64,000 bases of DNA from F22 sp963675625 (GTDB taxonomy: Bacteria; Bacteroidota; Bacteroidia; Bacteroidales; Bacteroidaceae), in contig OY776497.1 of NCBI GenBank assembly GCA_963675625.1, positions 2,604,001-2,668,000 on the forward strand. The letters run 5' to 3'. The translations under genes and the position numbers were made by a program. Shown here one piece after another: positions 45,124-54,403 of the stretch (positions within the stretch are counted from its first letter, which is position 1; every line of letters begins with the position of its first letter). The notes under the pieces are model-generated. The model made no database searches and was not told the origin of the DNA. It worked only from the letters and a program-made list of their open reading frames with translations.

Positions 45124-45526
45124 GATTCTTCACTTTAAGGTTGATTAGATAGTTCATCAAAAATGCGCACGTTTAAAAAACCATCACTGATTTATTGTCT
45201 TCATGTGTAAGACGCAGCTAGGGTGGAAATAAGTTGCAAAAAAAACGAATTTAATATTCCATGGACACTCTCTTGACTGTGAGCTTGCGATATCTGTACT
45301 GCACAGAGGTTGTTTGTTCTCTTTGAGTATGCATGTATGTACATTTATACACGTATATATGTACATATATGTAGTCATAGATATACATGTACACGTGCAT
45401 ACATGTACATATATACTTGTGTAGTCTTATATTTATGTATGATTAAATAGGGTCGTATAATCGTTGGAGACTTACTTAGTGCTGTGCTTGTGTGCTATAA
45501 GTGGGGCATTGCCTTATAATATAGTA
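45124..45526. other. Gene-free region with alternating purine-pyrimidine block
   Basis: There is no supportable gene. The notable content is the block at 45327-45416, annotated separately. A 64-codon minus-strand frame through it is a product of the repetitive sequence. Confidence 0.55.
45327..45416. repeat. Alternating purine-pyrimidine tract rich in ATGTACAT palindromes
   Basis: Three uninterrupted alternating R-Y runs of 18 nt (45327-45344), 28 nt (45346-45373) and 36 nt (45381-45416) lie within 90 bp. They are built from GTAC, ATGCAT and CACGTG units. Such sequence can favour Z-DNA or cruciform structures. No exact tandem period is seen. Confidence 0.7.
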
Positions 45527-45562
45527 ATAGGGTGCGTCAAAATCAATTTTGACACACCCTAT
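45527..45562 (-). terminator. Hairpin after the nad operon
   Basis: ATAGGGTGCGTCAAAA pairs with TTTTGACACACCCTAT (one C-A mismatch, TCAA loop), 25 nt after the nadA stop. No long T-run follows. Confidence 0.68.
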
Positions 45563-45587
45563 CTACACAGTATGAATAATTCTAATG

Positions 45588-46520
45588 CTATTGCAACATG
45601 CGCTTAACAGGCAGTGCTGCACGTTCAGCTATATCTTCGGAGACAGTTACGACATATCGTTCTTCTTTCAAAGCAATATATGTGGCTTCCAAAGTAGACT
45701 GTTTCATTGATTCACATATTAGATCATCTCGCATCATGATAAATTCACGATCAGGAAAATCTTTTTTCATCTTATGCAATGTACCCATTTCTGTACCCAA
45801 CACAAACTGTGTGCATGTGGAGTTGGCCACGTGTCTAAACATACCAGAGGTAGATGACATAAAACAACGGGGATGATTGACCACCTCGTCACTATGAGAA
45901 CATTGAGATTCGGGATGAATCAAAAACTCAGCATGAGGATATTTGGCTAGTTGCTCAAGTACAACTTCGGTTGTAATTTTCTGGTGCACATGACAGCAAC
46001 CATTCCACATATGTAAATCGGTAGCTTCTCCTGCTTTCTGTGTCTTAGAAATATAAGTTCCTAAGTTATTATCGGGCACAAATACTACAGGAGTATTTTT
46101 AGGCATAGAGGCTACTATCTTTTGTGCGTTGGCCGATGTACAGCAGTAATCTGTTTCAGATTTAACGGCTGCCGTTGTATTGACATAACTAATGACTAGT
46201 CCTCCAGGATGTTCAGCCTTCCAAGCACGTAATTGTTCGGCAGTCGCACCATCGGCCAAGGAACAACCAGCTTCTTGAGCTGGAATAATCACCTTTTTCT
46301 CTGGGCTTAATAGTGAAGCCGTTTCAGCCATAAAGTGAACACCACAGAAAACGATAATATCGGCATCTGTTTCGGCTGCTTTGCGAGCAAGCTCCAAGGA
46401 ATCGCCCAAGAAGTCGCAGATGTCTTGAATATCAGGGTCTGAGTAATAATGAGCAAGAATGATGGCATTCTTCTCTTTTTTCATTTGGGTAATTGCCGCT
46501 ATTAGTTGGTTTTTATCCAT
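45588..46520 (-). CDS. nadA: Quinolinate synthase
   Basis: The protein has 310 residues. The three Cys expected to bind the 4Fe-4S cluster are visible: Cys86 (EAGCSLAD), Cys175 or 176 (WNGCCHVH) and Cys269 (DDLICESM). Other family marks are ILAHYYSDPDIQDICDFLGDS and FCGVHFMAETA. It condenses iminoaspartate with dihydroxyacetone phosphate to quinolinate. It is the last gene of nadB-nadC-nadA, 20 nt after nadC. Confidence 0.95.
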   Translation of the reverse strand: MDKNQLIAAITQMKKEKNAIILAHYYSDPDIQDICDFLGDSLELARKAAETDADIIVFCGVHFMAETASLLSPEKKVIIPAQEAGCSLADGATAEQLRAWKAEHPGGLVISYVNTTAAVKSETDYCCTSANAQKIVASMPKNTPVVFVPDNNLGTYISKTQKAGEATDLHMWNGCCHVHQKITTEVVLEQLAKYPHAEFLIHPESQCSHSDEVVNHPRCFMSSTSGMFRHVANSTCTQFVLGTEMGTLHKMKKDFPDREFIMMRDDLICESMKQSTLEATYIALKEERYVVTVSEDIAERAALPVKRMLQ

Positions 46521-46540
46521 GTTCTTTATTTTAAGGCAAC

Positions 46541-47380
46541 TTATTGCACTTGAATATTCATGCTGATATCCATAGCAGTTACTGAATGAGTCAACGCACC
46601 GACGCTGATAAAGTTTACACCTGTCTCGGCAACTCCATGTAGACGATCCACACTCATATTGCCTGATGCTTCTGTTTGGGCTTTATCACCAATCATTTGT
46701 ACGGCTTTGGCCATTGTGGCATTATCCATATTATCAAGCATGATAATATCTGCATGAGCATCTATGGCTTGTTGTACTTCGTCTAGGTTTGTTGTTTCCA
46801 CTTCGACCTTTATGTCTGAAGAGATGTGTGCGCGTACTTGTTCTACAGCCTTCGCAATAGAACCGGCCATTTTGATATGATTATCTTTAATCATGGCCAT
46901 GTCATACAATCCCATTCTATGATTGGTACCACCACCATGTTTAACAGCCATTTTGTCCAATACACGTAGCCCTGGAACAGTTTTACGTGTATCAAGAATT
47001 TCTGTATGTGTACCTGCTAGTTCCTTCACATATTTGGATGTAGCAGTCGCAATACCCGACATTCTCTGGAAGAAGTTTAAAGCTACTCGTTCTGCTTTCA
47101 ACATAGCAGGATATTCTCCTTTAATCTTAAGAATAACATCACCTTTTTGTACATGTGCTCCATCTTCTACAAGTGGCATCCATTCAATGTCTTTTTGGAA
47201 ACGTTGAAAAACAAGATGTACAATCTCCAATCCAGAAACAACACCTTCTGCTTTGGCAGTCATAGTAGCTGTCGCTTGTGTCTCGGCTGGGATGATGGAA
47301 TCCGTGGTCACATCCCCTGTATTGATGTCTTCTTCAAAAGCTAAATCAATGATTTTAGTAATCAAATGTTCGTACTTCAT
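46541..47380 (-). CDS. nadC: Nicotinate-nucleotide pyrophosphorylase (carboxylating)
   Basis: The protein has 279 residues. It has EDINTGDVTTDSIIP near the start, ALNFFQRMSGIAT, the phosphoribosyl-site segment LDTRKTVPGLRVLDKMAVKHGGGTNHRMGL, and DIIMLDNM. It turns quinolinate and PRPP into nicotinate mononucleotide. It lies between nadB (24-nt gap) and nadA. Confidence 0.95.
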   Translation of the reverse strand: MKYEHLITKIIDLAFEEDINTGDVTTDSIIPAETQATATMTAKAEGVVSGLEIVHLVFQRFQKDIEWMPLVEDGAHVQKGDVILKIKGEYPAMLKAERVALNFFQRMSGIATATSKYVKELAGTHTEILDTRKTVPGLRVLDKMAVKHGGGTNHRMGLYDMAMIKDNHIKMAGSIAKAVEQVRAHISSDIKVEVETTNLDEVQQAIDAHADIIMLDNMDNATMAKAVQMIGDKAQTEASGNMSVDRLHGVAETGVNFISVGALTHSVTAMDISMNIQVQ

Positions 47381-47404
47381 TATTATAATGTAATTGATAA
47401 GTAA

Positions 47405-48967
47405 TTAATTGACTTTCTTGGTTGTGATATCTTTGCCCAATTGCTGGATGATATGGAACTTGAAATGTTCATCTGCATGTGGGTAATCTTCACGGTAATG
47501 ACCTCCACGACTTTCCTTGCGGTACAATGCACTCTTAAGGATCAGTTCGGCCACAGTAAGCAAGTGATCCATTTTAACATGGAAATATTCATCGATGGAT
47601 GTGTGCAATGCTTCCCTTTCGGCTGCTATTTTCTTGAGCCCTTCTAGTATGTCGGCTTCATTACGGATAATCCCCGCTGATTCATCCATGATTTTTTGGA
47701 CACGTGGCTGCAAAGCATGATAAGCATGCATCGCTACACCGTCTCTGTAGTATATATTTTCAAATTCTGGCCATGCGTTGATCGATTCGCCTTGTGTAGC
47801 ATCTTGTACAGCTCTGTCTCCGAAGACCAAACATTCAAGTAGCGAGTTTGAAGCGAGACGATTGGCTCCCATAATACCGGTAGAAGCTACCTCACCACAT
47901 ACATATAGGTGTTTAAGATCTGTGCGCCCATATAAATCGGAAGATACCCCCCCCACAGTATAGTGAGCAGCAGGAGCAATAGGAATTTGATCTGTTAAGT
48001 CATAGCCAAATTGTTGGCACGCTTTATTGATTGTAGGGAATCGTTTTTTGATGCGTTCTCCATCCAAATGTTTGAGTGAGAGAGTGATATATGGTAGACC
48101 ATCTTTTTTCATTTGTGCGTAGTTGGCACGAGCCACAATATCTCTAGGCGCCAACTCTGCCAATTCATGTAAAGGTACCATATAGCGTTCGCCATCTTTA
48201 TTCAAGAGATGAGCACCTTCACCACGGACGGCCTCACTAATCAAAAAGGCACGATTCGTATCTGGGATATATAAGCCTGATGGATGAAATTGGATAAATT
48301 CCATATCCACAATACGACATCCTGCTTTATAAGCCATTGCAATGCCGTCACCCACGGTAGTATTAGGATTGGTTGTACGTGAGAAAATGGCGGCGGCCCC
48401 TCCTGATGCTAAGAACGTATTTTTAGCATAGATCAGTACTTCTTTGTTTTCGGTCTTATCCCATGCACGTACACCGTAACAAGTACCGTCTTTTTCGAGC
48501 AGTTCCAACACAGAGTATCGCTCTTCAATACTAATATTCTTATCGTGTAGCACTTTAGAAATTACAAACTCGGTAATTTCTTTTCCCGTAGAATCGCCTC
48601 CAGCATGGAGAATGCGATTCTTATGGTGTCCACCTTCTAGCCCTAAAGCCAAGTGGCCGTTCTCTTCATCAAATTGCATCCCTTCGGATATGATTTGTTC
48701 GATGCGGTCTGGACCTTCATGAACTAAGACATTAACAGGGGTCGTATCACATAATTCGCGACCAGCGATAATAGTGTCTTTAAAGTGATTTTCGGGTGCG
48801 TCTCCCTCTGCTACTACTGCGGCGATACCTCCTTGCGCGTTGTATGAATTGCTATCCCGTAGACCTTTTTTTGTGATGAGCATAACCTGACCATATGCAG
48901 ATGCTCTGTGGGCTATAAACAGACCAGCTAGTCCGCTTCCCACAACTAAATAATCGACTGTATGCAT
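47405..48967 (-). CDS. nadB: L-aspartate oxidase
   Basis: The protein has 520 residues. The FAD-binding start VVGSGLAGLF (7-16), NAQGGIAAV, GLEGGHHKNRILHAGGDSTG and the substrate-site region FIQFHPSGLY followed by PAAHYTVGGV mark the NadB/SdhA family; the GLEGGH and ASGG motifs fit NadB. It makes iminoaspartate from aspartate, using fumarate or oxygen as acceptor. First gene of the NAD synthesis operon. A -7 box lies at 49039-49046. Confidence 0.95.
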   Translation of the reverse strand: MHTVDYLVVGSGLAGLFIAHRASAYGQVMLITKKGLRDSNSYNAQGGIAAVVAEGDAPENHFKDTIIAGRELCDTTPVNVLVHEGPDRIEQIISEGMQFDEENGHLALGLEGGHHKNRILHAGGDSTGKEITEFVISKVLHDKNISIEERYSVLELLEKDGTCYGVRAWDKTENKEVLIYAKNTFLASGGAAAIFSRTTNPNTTVGDGIAMAYKAGCRIVDMEFIQFHPSGLYIPDTNRAFLISEAVRGEGAHLLNKDGERYMVPLHELAELAPRDIVARANYAQMKKDGLPYITLSLKHLDGERIKKRFPTINKACQQFGYDLTDQIPIAPAAHYTVGGVSSDLYGRTDLKHLYVCGEVASTGIMGANRLASNSLLECLVFGDRAVQDATQGESINAWPEFENIYYRDGVAMHAYHALQPRVQKIMDESAGIIRNEADILEGLKKIAAEREALHTSIDEYFHVKMDHLLTVAELILKSALYRKESRGGHYREDYPHADEHFKFHIIQQLGKDITTKKVN

Positions 48968-49038
48968 GTCTATTAAATTTTGTCAACCTCCTTATTCGAA
49001 AAGGGTCGTATTGTGGTTGATGTTTGTTTTCGAGTGCC

Positions 49039-49046
49039 CAAAGTTA
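49039..49046 (-). promoter_or_regulatory. -7 box TAACTTTG for nadBCA
   Basis: It matches TAnnTTTG on the minus strand, 72 nt before the nadB start. The -33 position (GTTA) is weak. Confidence 0.5.
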
Positions 49047-49200
49047 CAAAAAAAAGCATACATCCTAACTGTTTTATGTATAAATAGCTATATTATCGGC
49101 GATTATCGTTGTATTTGTGATATGAAAAGATCAAGAATGAGAGACTGTTTTTCTTGTAGAATAGATTAGAAATATAAAAATAGAATATTCCAGGTTGTAC

Positions 49201-49863
49201 CTATTGTTGCTCTATATTGTAGTATTCTCCATATTTTTTATCCAAAAAATCAAGTAACCAGTATATATGCTCGCACCAATTTCTCCCATTTCTGGGTTGA
49301 TATACTTCAAAACCCAATCGTTTTGCCAAGGAAATATTGGCACTTCCATCATCTACAAAAAGAGTTTCTTGGGGCAAAATACCACTGTCGGTTATCATGT
49401 AATCAAAGAATCTTTGATCGGGATTGGTATATCCGATTTTATACGAGCAATACATCTTATCGAAATAAAATGAAATAGGGCAATTGTCTTCTGAAAAGTC
49501 GAAAGAATCTGCCCATAGCATAATATATGGGTTGGTGTTACTCAACAAGTATAGCATATAGTTTTTACTTAACTTGTTGAGACATCGAAGCTTTTCAACT
49601 TGTAACTCTGATGTAAAAGTTAACCAAGCATTAAAAATTTCTTCCATACTGACTTCTCTTCCAGATAAAGTACAACATGCTTGACGAAACTGTTGTGCAT
49701 TCAATTTTCCTGTTTCTAAATCCATAAAGATACCTTGTTGTTGATAAGGATCTAAGTACAGGTCTATATCTGAGATCCCTAAATTACTGAACGCATTAAG
49801 GGCTGCATATTGATCAATGTTTGTTATCACTCCACCTAGGTCAAAAATGATATTTTTAATCAT
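49201..49863 (-). CDS. HAD-superfamily (subfamily IA) phosphatase
   Basis: The protein has 220 residues. Motif I is FDLGGVITNID (Asp8), motif II LLSNTN, motif III the Lys in SYKIGYTNPDQRFF and motif IV LFVDDGSANI, so all four catalytic motifs are present, unlike the two HAD-like proteins elsewhere in the window. The DLGGV form fits the YihX-like group acting on sugar phosphates or nucleotides. The Met at 49863 puts motif I at the usual distance from the start; 49893 is the longer option. Confidence 0.85.
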   Translation of the reverse strand: MIKNIIFDLGGVITNIDQYAALNAFSNLGISDIDLYLDPYQQQGIFMDLETGKLNAQQFRQACCTLSGREVSMEEIFNAWLTFTSELQVEKLRCLNKLSKNYMLYLLSNTNPYIMLWADSFDFSEDNCPISFYFDKMYCSYKIGYTNPDQRFFDYMITDSGILPQETLFVDDGSANISLAKRLGFEVYQPRNGRNWCEHIYWLLDFLDKKYGEYYNIEQQ

Positions 49864-49968
49864 AACCTTACCAATTTTATACTGAAACTTCAATTAAACT
49901 TTCCTTTGGACTATTGTCGCAACTTTCATAGCAATCATCCCCTGTGGGTGTCCATATAATGTGAGTCA

Positions 49969-51123
49969 TCATTTTTTTATAAGCCAGTGTTTTTTCAACC
50001 ATTCACGTACTGGTGTGTCATAGAGACGTAGGCAGGCATAGGATACAGCAATGGTAAGCATATATATTGATATTGCCACACATATATGTGTACCTAAGGG
50101 AGCCTTTGGGTGATGTGCTACCCAATTCATATGAATATAAATAAAAGGATAGTGGGTAATGTATAATGGGTAAGAAATTTCACCAAGAAACTTACAAATA
50201 GTTTTAGATTTAGTTCCTTTAATATGGCTTCCTGCTCCCATAGCCACTACTAAAGGAAACAGTATGAGGATAGCCACTGCATTGTAAGCACCATCTATCC
50301 AGGGTGTATTGGCTGAACCTATGCAGGGAGTTACTAGTATGATAGTCACCAATATCGAGCACCACACAAAACCAGATCTTATTTTTATTAGCCAGTTCAT
50401 ACGTGAAAGCAGTACGCCAGCAAAGAAGGGATATAATAAGCGGGATAAACCTATGTACAACTGATCTAGAGAGAGACTAAAACCACCTATGACGGTGTAT
50501 TGTGCCCATCGACGTACCTCAAGGACTCCAAATGTGTCAATATTGAAAGCAATATCGATAGTTAGCAATGCAGAGAATGCAACGAAAATACCTAATAACA
50601 GTCGGGAAAATCGACGAATAATCAGTGCATAAAGAATGTTAGCCATGTATTCCCACATCAATGACCAGCTTGCGCCATTTAGAGAGTTTATTTCAGACCA
50701 TCCACGGATATCCATTGATGGTGGTGTAGGGAGCATTAGGCAACCGAGTAACATAATGAGCAACATCTTCCACCAAGGGGTAGTCATTACTAAATGAAAT
50801 ATGGGGGCATCGCCGAAATAGAATAAAGCAGCACCGATAAGTGTACCAGCTATCAGCATGGGATGTAGACGAATAAGACGACGAGTGAAAAAGTCCCATG
50901 TTCTCATATGCTTCCAACGATCATCATAAGCATAGCTGATGACGAATCCAGATAGGACGAAGAAAAAATCAACAGCTAGGTAACCGTGGTTTAAAATTTG
51001 GAATCTCGGACCTGCGGAATAGGTCTCGAATAGATGAAAAGCTACCACGATCAGAGCAGCCACTCCTCGAAGTCCATCAAGTATCTCGTAGTGGGGTTTG
51101 GATGTCAAATAGTTTGTTGCCAT
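49969..51123 (-). CDS. Acyltransferase 3 family membrane protein (OafA/YrhL type)
   Basis: The protein has 384 residues with about ten membrane segments. Family marks: LDGLRGVAALIVVAFH (the catalytic His region), DFFFVLSGFVISY, FFTRRLIRLHP and GEISYPLYITHYP near the end. It probably acetylates a surface polysaccharide at the inner membrane. The -7 box at 51163-51170 overlaps the earlier Met at 51165, so the Met at 51123 is used. Confidence 0.88.
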   Translation of the reverse strand: MATNYLTSKPHYEILDGLRGVAALIVVAFHLFETYSAGPRFQILNHGYLAVDFFFVLSGFVISYAYDDRWKHMRTWDFFTRRLIRLHPMLIAGTLIGAALFYFGDAPIFHLVMTTPWWKMLLIMLLGCLMLPTPPSMDIRGWSEINSLNGASWSLMWEYMANILYALIIRRFSRLLLGIFVAFSALLTIDIAFNIDTFGVLEVRRWAQYTVIGGFSLSLDQLYIGLSRLLYPFFAGVLLSRMNWLIKIRSGFVWCSILVTIILVTPCIGSANTPWIDGAYNAVAILILFPLVVAMGAGSHIKGTKSKTICKFLGEISYPLYITHYPFIYIHMNWVAHHPKAPLGTHICVAISIYMLTIAVSYACLRLYDTPVREWLKKHWLIKK

Positions 51124-51162
51124 TTTGTACATTATTAGGAATGATATGATTTGTTTCGCGAG

Positions 51163-51170
51163 CAAAAGTA
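51163..51170 (-). promoter_or_regulatory. -7 box TACTTTTG for the acyltransferase gene
   Basis: It matches TAnnTTTG on the minus strand, 40 nt before the start at 51123. The -33 box is unclear. Confidence 0.5.
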
Positions 51171-51262
51171 GAAAACATACTTAGGAATAGATTGAACAAT
51201 TTTTGCTTTAGCTTGTATTATATTTGTATCAATGACTAATAATCAAATTATTATGATAGTAT

Positions 51263-51293
51263 ATTGCGAGTTACTCGAAAAATATTAATTTTG
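51263..51293 (+). promoter_or_regulatory. Promoter of the AraC-family gene at 51326
   Basis: ATTG (51263-51266), a 19-nt spacer and TAATTTTG (51286-51293), about 33 nt before the ATG. Confidence 0.6.
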
Positions 51294-51325
51294 CTTCTCA
51301 TTGCATAACCAATAACTACTTTTTA

Positions 51326-52150
51326 ATGGTATCTCCATCACATACATTTGACAACGTACATCTTACCTCAAACGAACAGATAGGATTGCATCAGCAGCCT
51401 ACCTGGGAACTGTCTTATATTATCATCGGTTCAGGTATGAGGTTGATTGGTAACACGACAGAACCCTTTAGTAGTGGTGAAGTGGTATTGATACCTCCAG
51501 ACATTCCACATTGTTGGTACTTTGACAATCAAAATACAGATAGTCAAGGACGAATCGCTAATATTACTATTACGTTTGAAAATGCATTATTGCAACGCTG
51601 TCTGGAGGCTTTTCCAGAACTAGAATTTGCACTTTCACAAATCATGCAGCGCAAAGATGCGGTGATGTTTGGTCAAGAACGTGCCAAAAATATTATTGAT
51701 TTGCTAAAGGAAATGTGTGACCTTAATGCTGCAGAACGTGTAGCTCATTTGATTCGATTATTTCTACTCATTGGTGCCAAAGAGGATGAACAAGTTATTG
51801 GGCGTTACAAAAAAATGGATACGAAACAGAGACGCCTTGAACAAATCAAGATATATATCGCTTGTAATGCCGACAGGGAGATTATGCTCGATACCATTGC
51901 TAAGCATGTGGGGATGAATCGTGCTGCATTTTGTGTATTTTTTAAGAAAGCGACTGGAAAGACGTTTGTCAATTTCCTTAATGAATATCGTGTAAAACAG
52001 GCTTGTCAAATGCTGGAACGACACGAAAAGAGTGTTTCAGAGATTTGCTATTTAGTAGGATTCAATAATGTATCTTATTTCAATCGTGTGTTCAAGAGAA
52101 TGAAAGGAGTGTCACCCATTGAATATAGAAAGATCAATCCTGTTGACTAG
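51326..52150 (+). CDS. AraC-family transcriptional regulator (cupin type)
   Basis: The protein has 274 residues. The N-terminal cupin part (WELSYIIIGSGMRLIGNTTEPFSSGEVVLIPPDIPHCW) is followed by a C-terminal double helix-turn-helix (LDTIAKHVGMNRAAFCVFFKKATGKTF; SEICYLVGFNNVSYFNRVFKRMKGVSPIEYR). It diverges from the acyltransferase gene, which is a candidate target. The ligand may be a sugar, as is common in this group. Confidence 0.88.
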   Translation: MVSPSHTFDNVHLTSNEQIGLHQQPTWELSYIIIGSGMRLIGNTTEPFSSGEVVLIPPDIPHCWYFDNQNTDSQGRIANITITFENALLQRCLEAFPELEFALSQIMQRKDAVMFGQERAKNIIDLLKEMCDLNAAERVAHLIRLFLLIGAKEDEQVIGRYKKMDTKQRRLEQIKIYIACNADREIMLDTIAKHVGMNRAAFCVFFKKATGKTFVNFLNEYRVKQACQMLERHEKSVSEICYLVGFNNVSYFNRVFKRMKGVSPIEYRKINPVD

Positions 52151-52322
52151 TTTATATTAATCTGGAGATATTTTGCCGTTTGGAAGGATAACGAATGATC
52201 AGTGAAAAGGTTTCTTTGTTCATCTGTTATATGACTTTTTATCTTTAAGTTTTCTGTGCAGTATTTGTGAATTCTTGTTCTTTATTTTTGATTATATTTT
52301 TTCTTGTCTCGCTTTTTTATAC

Positions 52323-52330
52323 TAGATTTG
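52323..52330 (+). promoter_or_regulatory. -7 box TAGATTTG directly before a lipoprotein gene
   Basis: It ends 4 nt before the ATG at 52335, so the mRNA would start at or beside the start codon. No -33 box is seen at the usual spacing. Confidence 0.5.
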
Positions 52331-52334
52331 TGAT

Positions 52335-52982
52335 ATGAAAACACCAAAAAAAATCATCATCATGGCACTGGCTATTGCAGCGACCTGCGTTAGCTGTGTG
52401 ACACAAGAAAGTGCTTCACATAATATCATGGCTATACATAAAGGTATGACTATGGATGAGGTGCTACACTTATTTAATAAACCACAGTATAGACGATTCA
52501 ACCAAGAAGGCGAAGAGTGGGAGTATAAAATTACTAGTTTATGGAATGACGATAAAATGCTTGTTATCCAGTTTGAAGACCAACATGTAGTAGGAATGGA
52601 CTCATATGTAGTACCAGCTAAAGAGTCTACTAATAATGTGGTGACTGTTGATAGTAATGCGTCTGATGAATACGATCATCACCATTTTTTCTCAAGAAGA
52701 TGTAGCGATGAAGAATTTCATCAGTTGTATGCAAGTATGAAAAGTGAGGCGTTTAATGATGACAAGATGAAACTCTTGGCATTGGGCGTTGACCATAAAC
52801 TATTCACTTGTGAACAAGCTATCAAGTTGATGTCTCAATTTTCTTTCTCAGATGAACGAATGGATGTACTTGAAATACTCGCCCCTCGCATAGTCGACAA
52901 GGAACGAGTATCAAGTATTATAAAGAAATATCCTTTATTGGATGAAGATAAAATCTATGCTTTATTTATGAAGAGTAGATAA
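52335..52982 (+). CDS. Lipoprotein with SmpA/BamE-like and DUF4476-like domains
   Basis: The protein has 215 residues. Lipobox TCVSC (Cys21) is followed by a small SmpA/BamE-like unit at about 30-95 (IHKGMTMDEVLHLFNKPQYRRFNQEGEEWEY) and a DUF4476-like helical domain at about 125-213 (FHQLYASMKSEAFNDDKMKLLALGVDHKLFTCEQAIKLMSQFSFSDERM). A His-rich linker (DEYDHHHFF) joins them. It probably sits at the outer membrane; its role is unknown. Its 3' end overlaps the convergent SGNH hydrolase gene by 21 nt. Confidence 0.78.
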   Translation: MKTPKKIIIMALAIAATCVSCVTQESASHNIMAIHKGMTMDEVLHLFNKPQYRRFNQEGEEWEYKITSLWNDDKMLVIQFEDQHVVGMDSYVVPAKESTNNVVTVDSNASDEYDHHHFFSRRCSDEEFHQLYASMKSEAFNDDKMKLLALGVDHKLFTCEQAIKLMSQFSFSDERMDVLEILAPRIVDKERVSSIIKKYPLLDEDKIYALFMKSR

Positions 52983-53669
52983 AGCTTGGTCTACTTGCTT
53001 ATATATAGCTTGCATGCCCACGATACTTGGGTGTCCATATTGCTTGTCAATATCGTGTAAGCTAATTATAGGCACGTTATAGTGTGCACAAATTGTGTAT
53101 ACACTTTCATTGATCTCATCTTTCAATTCTGAATTTAGAATATAGTAGACTTCTGCTTTTTTGTAATAGTCCTTAATATGAGTCAGTAAAAAGGCTAATG
53201 CAGGACGAAAGGCCTTTTTGTCTTCTTGGCTAATGTCTTGGTACTTATATTCTCCGATAGGGGAATTGGCCCAACTATCATTGGTCGCTCCAAAAATTAA
53301 AATAATATCAGGGTGCCCCAGACGTTTGTATCGTGTTACAAATGCGCTGTGGGTACTGTCTTTGGCATCATAGCCAGTGGTGCATATAGTCGACCCAGAA
53401 TAGGAGTCATTAACTTCTAGTGAATACTTGTCTGTATCGGTCAATAATTTCCACCAAGTTTGATCGACTTCTTTGACGTCATTATGTTCTCCTCCTTCAT
53501 TGACCCCTTGGGCATACCACCATGCATAATCTTCTGGGATATAATTTTTAAAAGTGGAATAAGAATCTCCCATGATGGATACTTTCTTGACGACTTGTCT
53601 ATCACTAGCACAACTAGTGAAGAGTAGAGATGAGGCTACCAAAATGGCAGCAAATACCTGTTTAATCAT
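52962..53669 (-). CDS. SGNH/GDSL-hydrolase lipoprotein
   Basis: The protein has 235 residues. Lipobox LLFTSC (Cys20) is followed by a GDSL fold: block I SIMGDSYSTF (Ser36), the Gly-containing block DSYSG, the Asn block FGATNDSW and the closing block YGHPSIVGM with the His. It is an esterase or deacetylase of unknown substrate, probably at the cell surface or periplasm and often acting on glycans. A near -7 box (TTACTTTG) lies upstream. Confidence 0.85.
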   Translation of the reverse strand: MIKQVFAAILVASSLLFTSCASDRQVVKKVSIMGDSYSTFKNYIPEDYAWWYAQGVNEGGEHNDVKEVDQTWWKLLTDTDKYSLEVNDSYSGSTICTTGYDAKDSTHSAFVTRYKRLGHPDIILIFGATNDSWANSPIGEYKYQDISQEDKKAFRPALAFLLTHIKDYYKKAEVYYILNSELKDEINESVYTICAHYNVPIISLHDIDKQYGHPSIVGMQAIYKQVDQALSTLHK

Positions 53670-53886
53670 TGTCTTATTTTTAGGTTATGTAATGGATGTA
53701 CAAAGTAAATGTTTTTTCTGTATCAAGACAAATAAATGGGGAAACAATAGATCATTTGCGAGAAATGATGTGTTTTTTAGAAAGAAAATCGCTTTTTATG
53801 GGCTTATTGAGTTATATGTAGTATTTTTGATACATCTATATTTTGTAAATAAAATCGTAACTTTTGTACATTAAAAAAAGAAGACT

Positions 53887-54225
53887 ATGAAAAATTTGAT
53901 AGCTTGTTGTGGTTTAGACTGTGAACATTGTGATGCTCGTATTGCTACAGTCAACAATGATAATGAATTGCGTGAAGAAATTGCTCGAAAATGGAGTGAG
54001 ATGAATCAGACCTCTGAAATTACAGCTGAAACTATCAATTGTATGGGATGTCGTACAGCTGGGGTAAAACTATCCTATTGTGATCATTATTGTGAAATTC
54101 GCACATGTGTCGTTAAGAAAGGCTTCGAGACTTGTGCTGAATGTAACAAATTGGATTCTTGTTTTATTGTAGGTGCAGTGTTAAAAAATGCCCCTGATGC
54201 AAAGAAGAATTTAATTGATAATTAG
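53887..54225 (+). CDS. Cys-rich DUF3795 protein
   Basis: The protein has 112 residues with 14 Cys arranged as CCGLDCEHCDA near the start, then CMGC, CDHYCEIRTC, CAEC and C. This is the DUF3795 pattern, thought to bind metal or an iron-sulphur centre. Cytoplasmic, function unknown. It is followed by a terminator at 54271-54309. Confidence 0.82.
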   Translation: MKNLIACCGLDCEHCDARIATVNNDNELREEIARKWSEMNQTSEITAETINCMGCRTAGVKLSYCDHYCEIRTCVVKKGFETCAECNKLDSCFIVGAVLKNAPDAKKNLIDN

Positions 54226-54270
54226 CTTCCAATTTATTTGGTAATGTACAATTGATATTGATTATACAGG

Positions 54271-54309
54271 TTCTCTACTCTGTATAGTTTACCTACACAA
54301 AGTAGAGAA
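54271..54309 (+). terminator. Terminator after the DUF3795 gene
   Basis: TTCTCTACT (54271-54279) pairs with AGTAGAGAA (54301-54309); the loop can pair further, and TATATTTTTTTATTT follows. Confidence 0.72.
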
Positions 54310-54403
54310 TATATTTTTTTATTTGCAACTTACTTAAGGTATCAATAAACTAGCGGGTGAAAAATATCTTTGAAGCAATTCTGAAACTTAATTTGTTAGA
54401 TAC

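Noticed and set aside
45184..45378. 64-codon minus-strand frame
   Set aside because: It is created by the alternating ATGTAC-rich tract; composition is unlike a protein and no family matches.
52962..52982. 21-bp overlap of two convergent genes as an annotation error
   Set aside because: Both ends are supported by family content: the DUF4476-like end and the SGNH protein's terminal helix.
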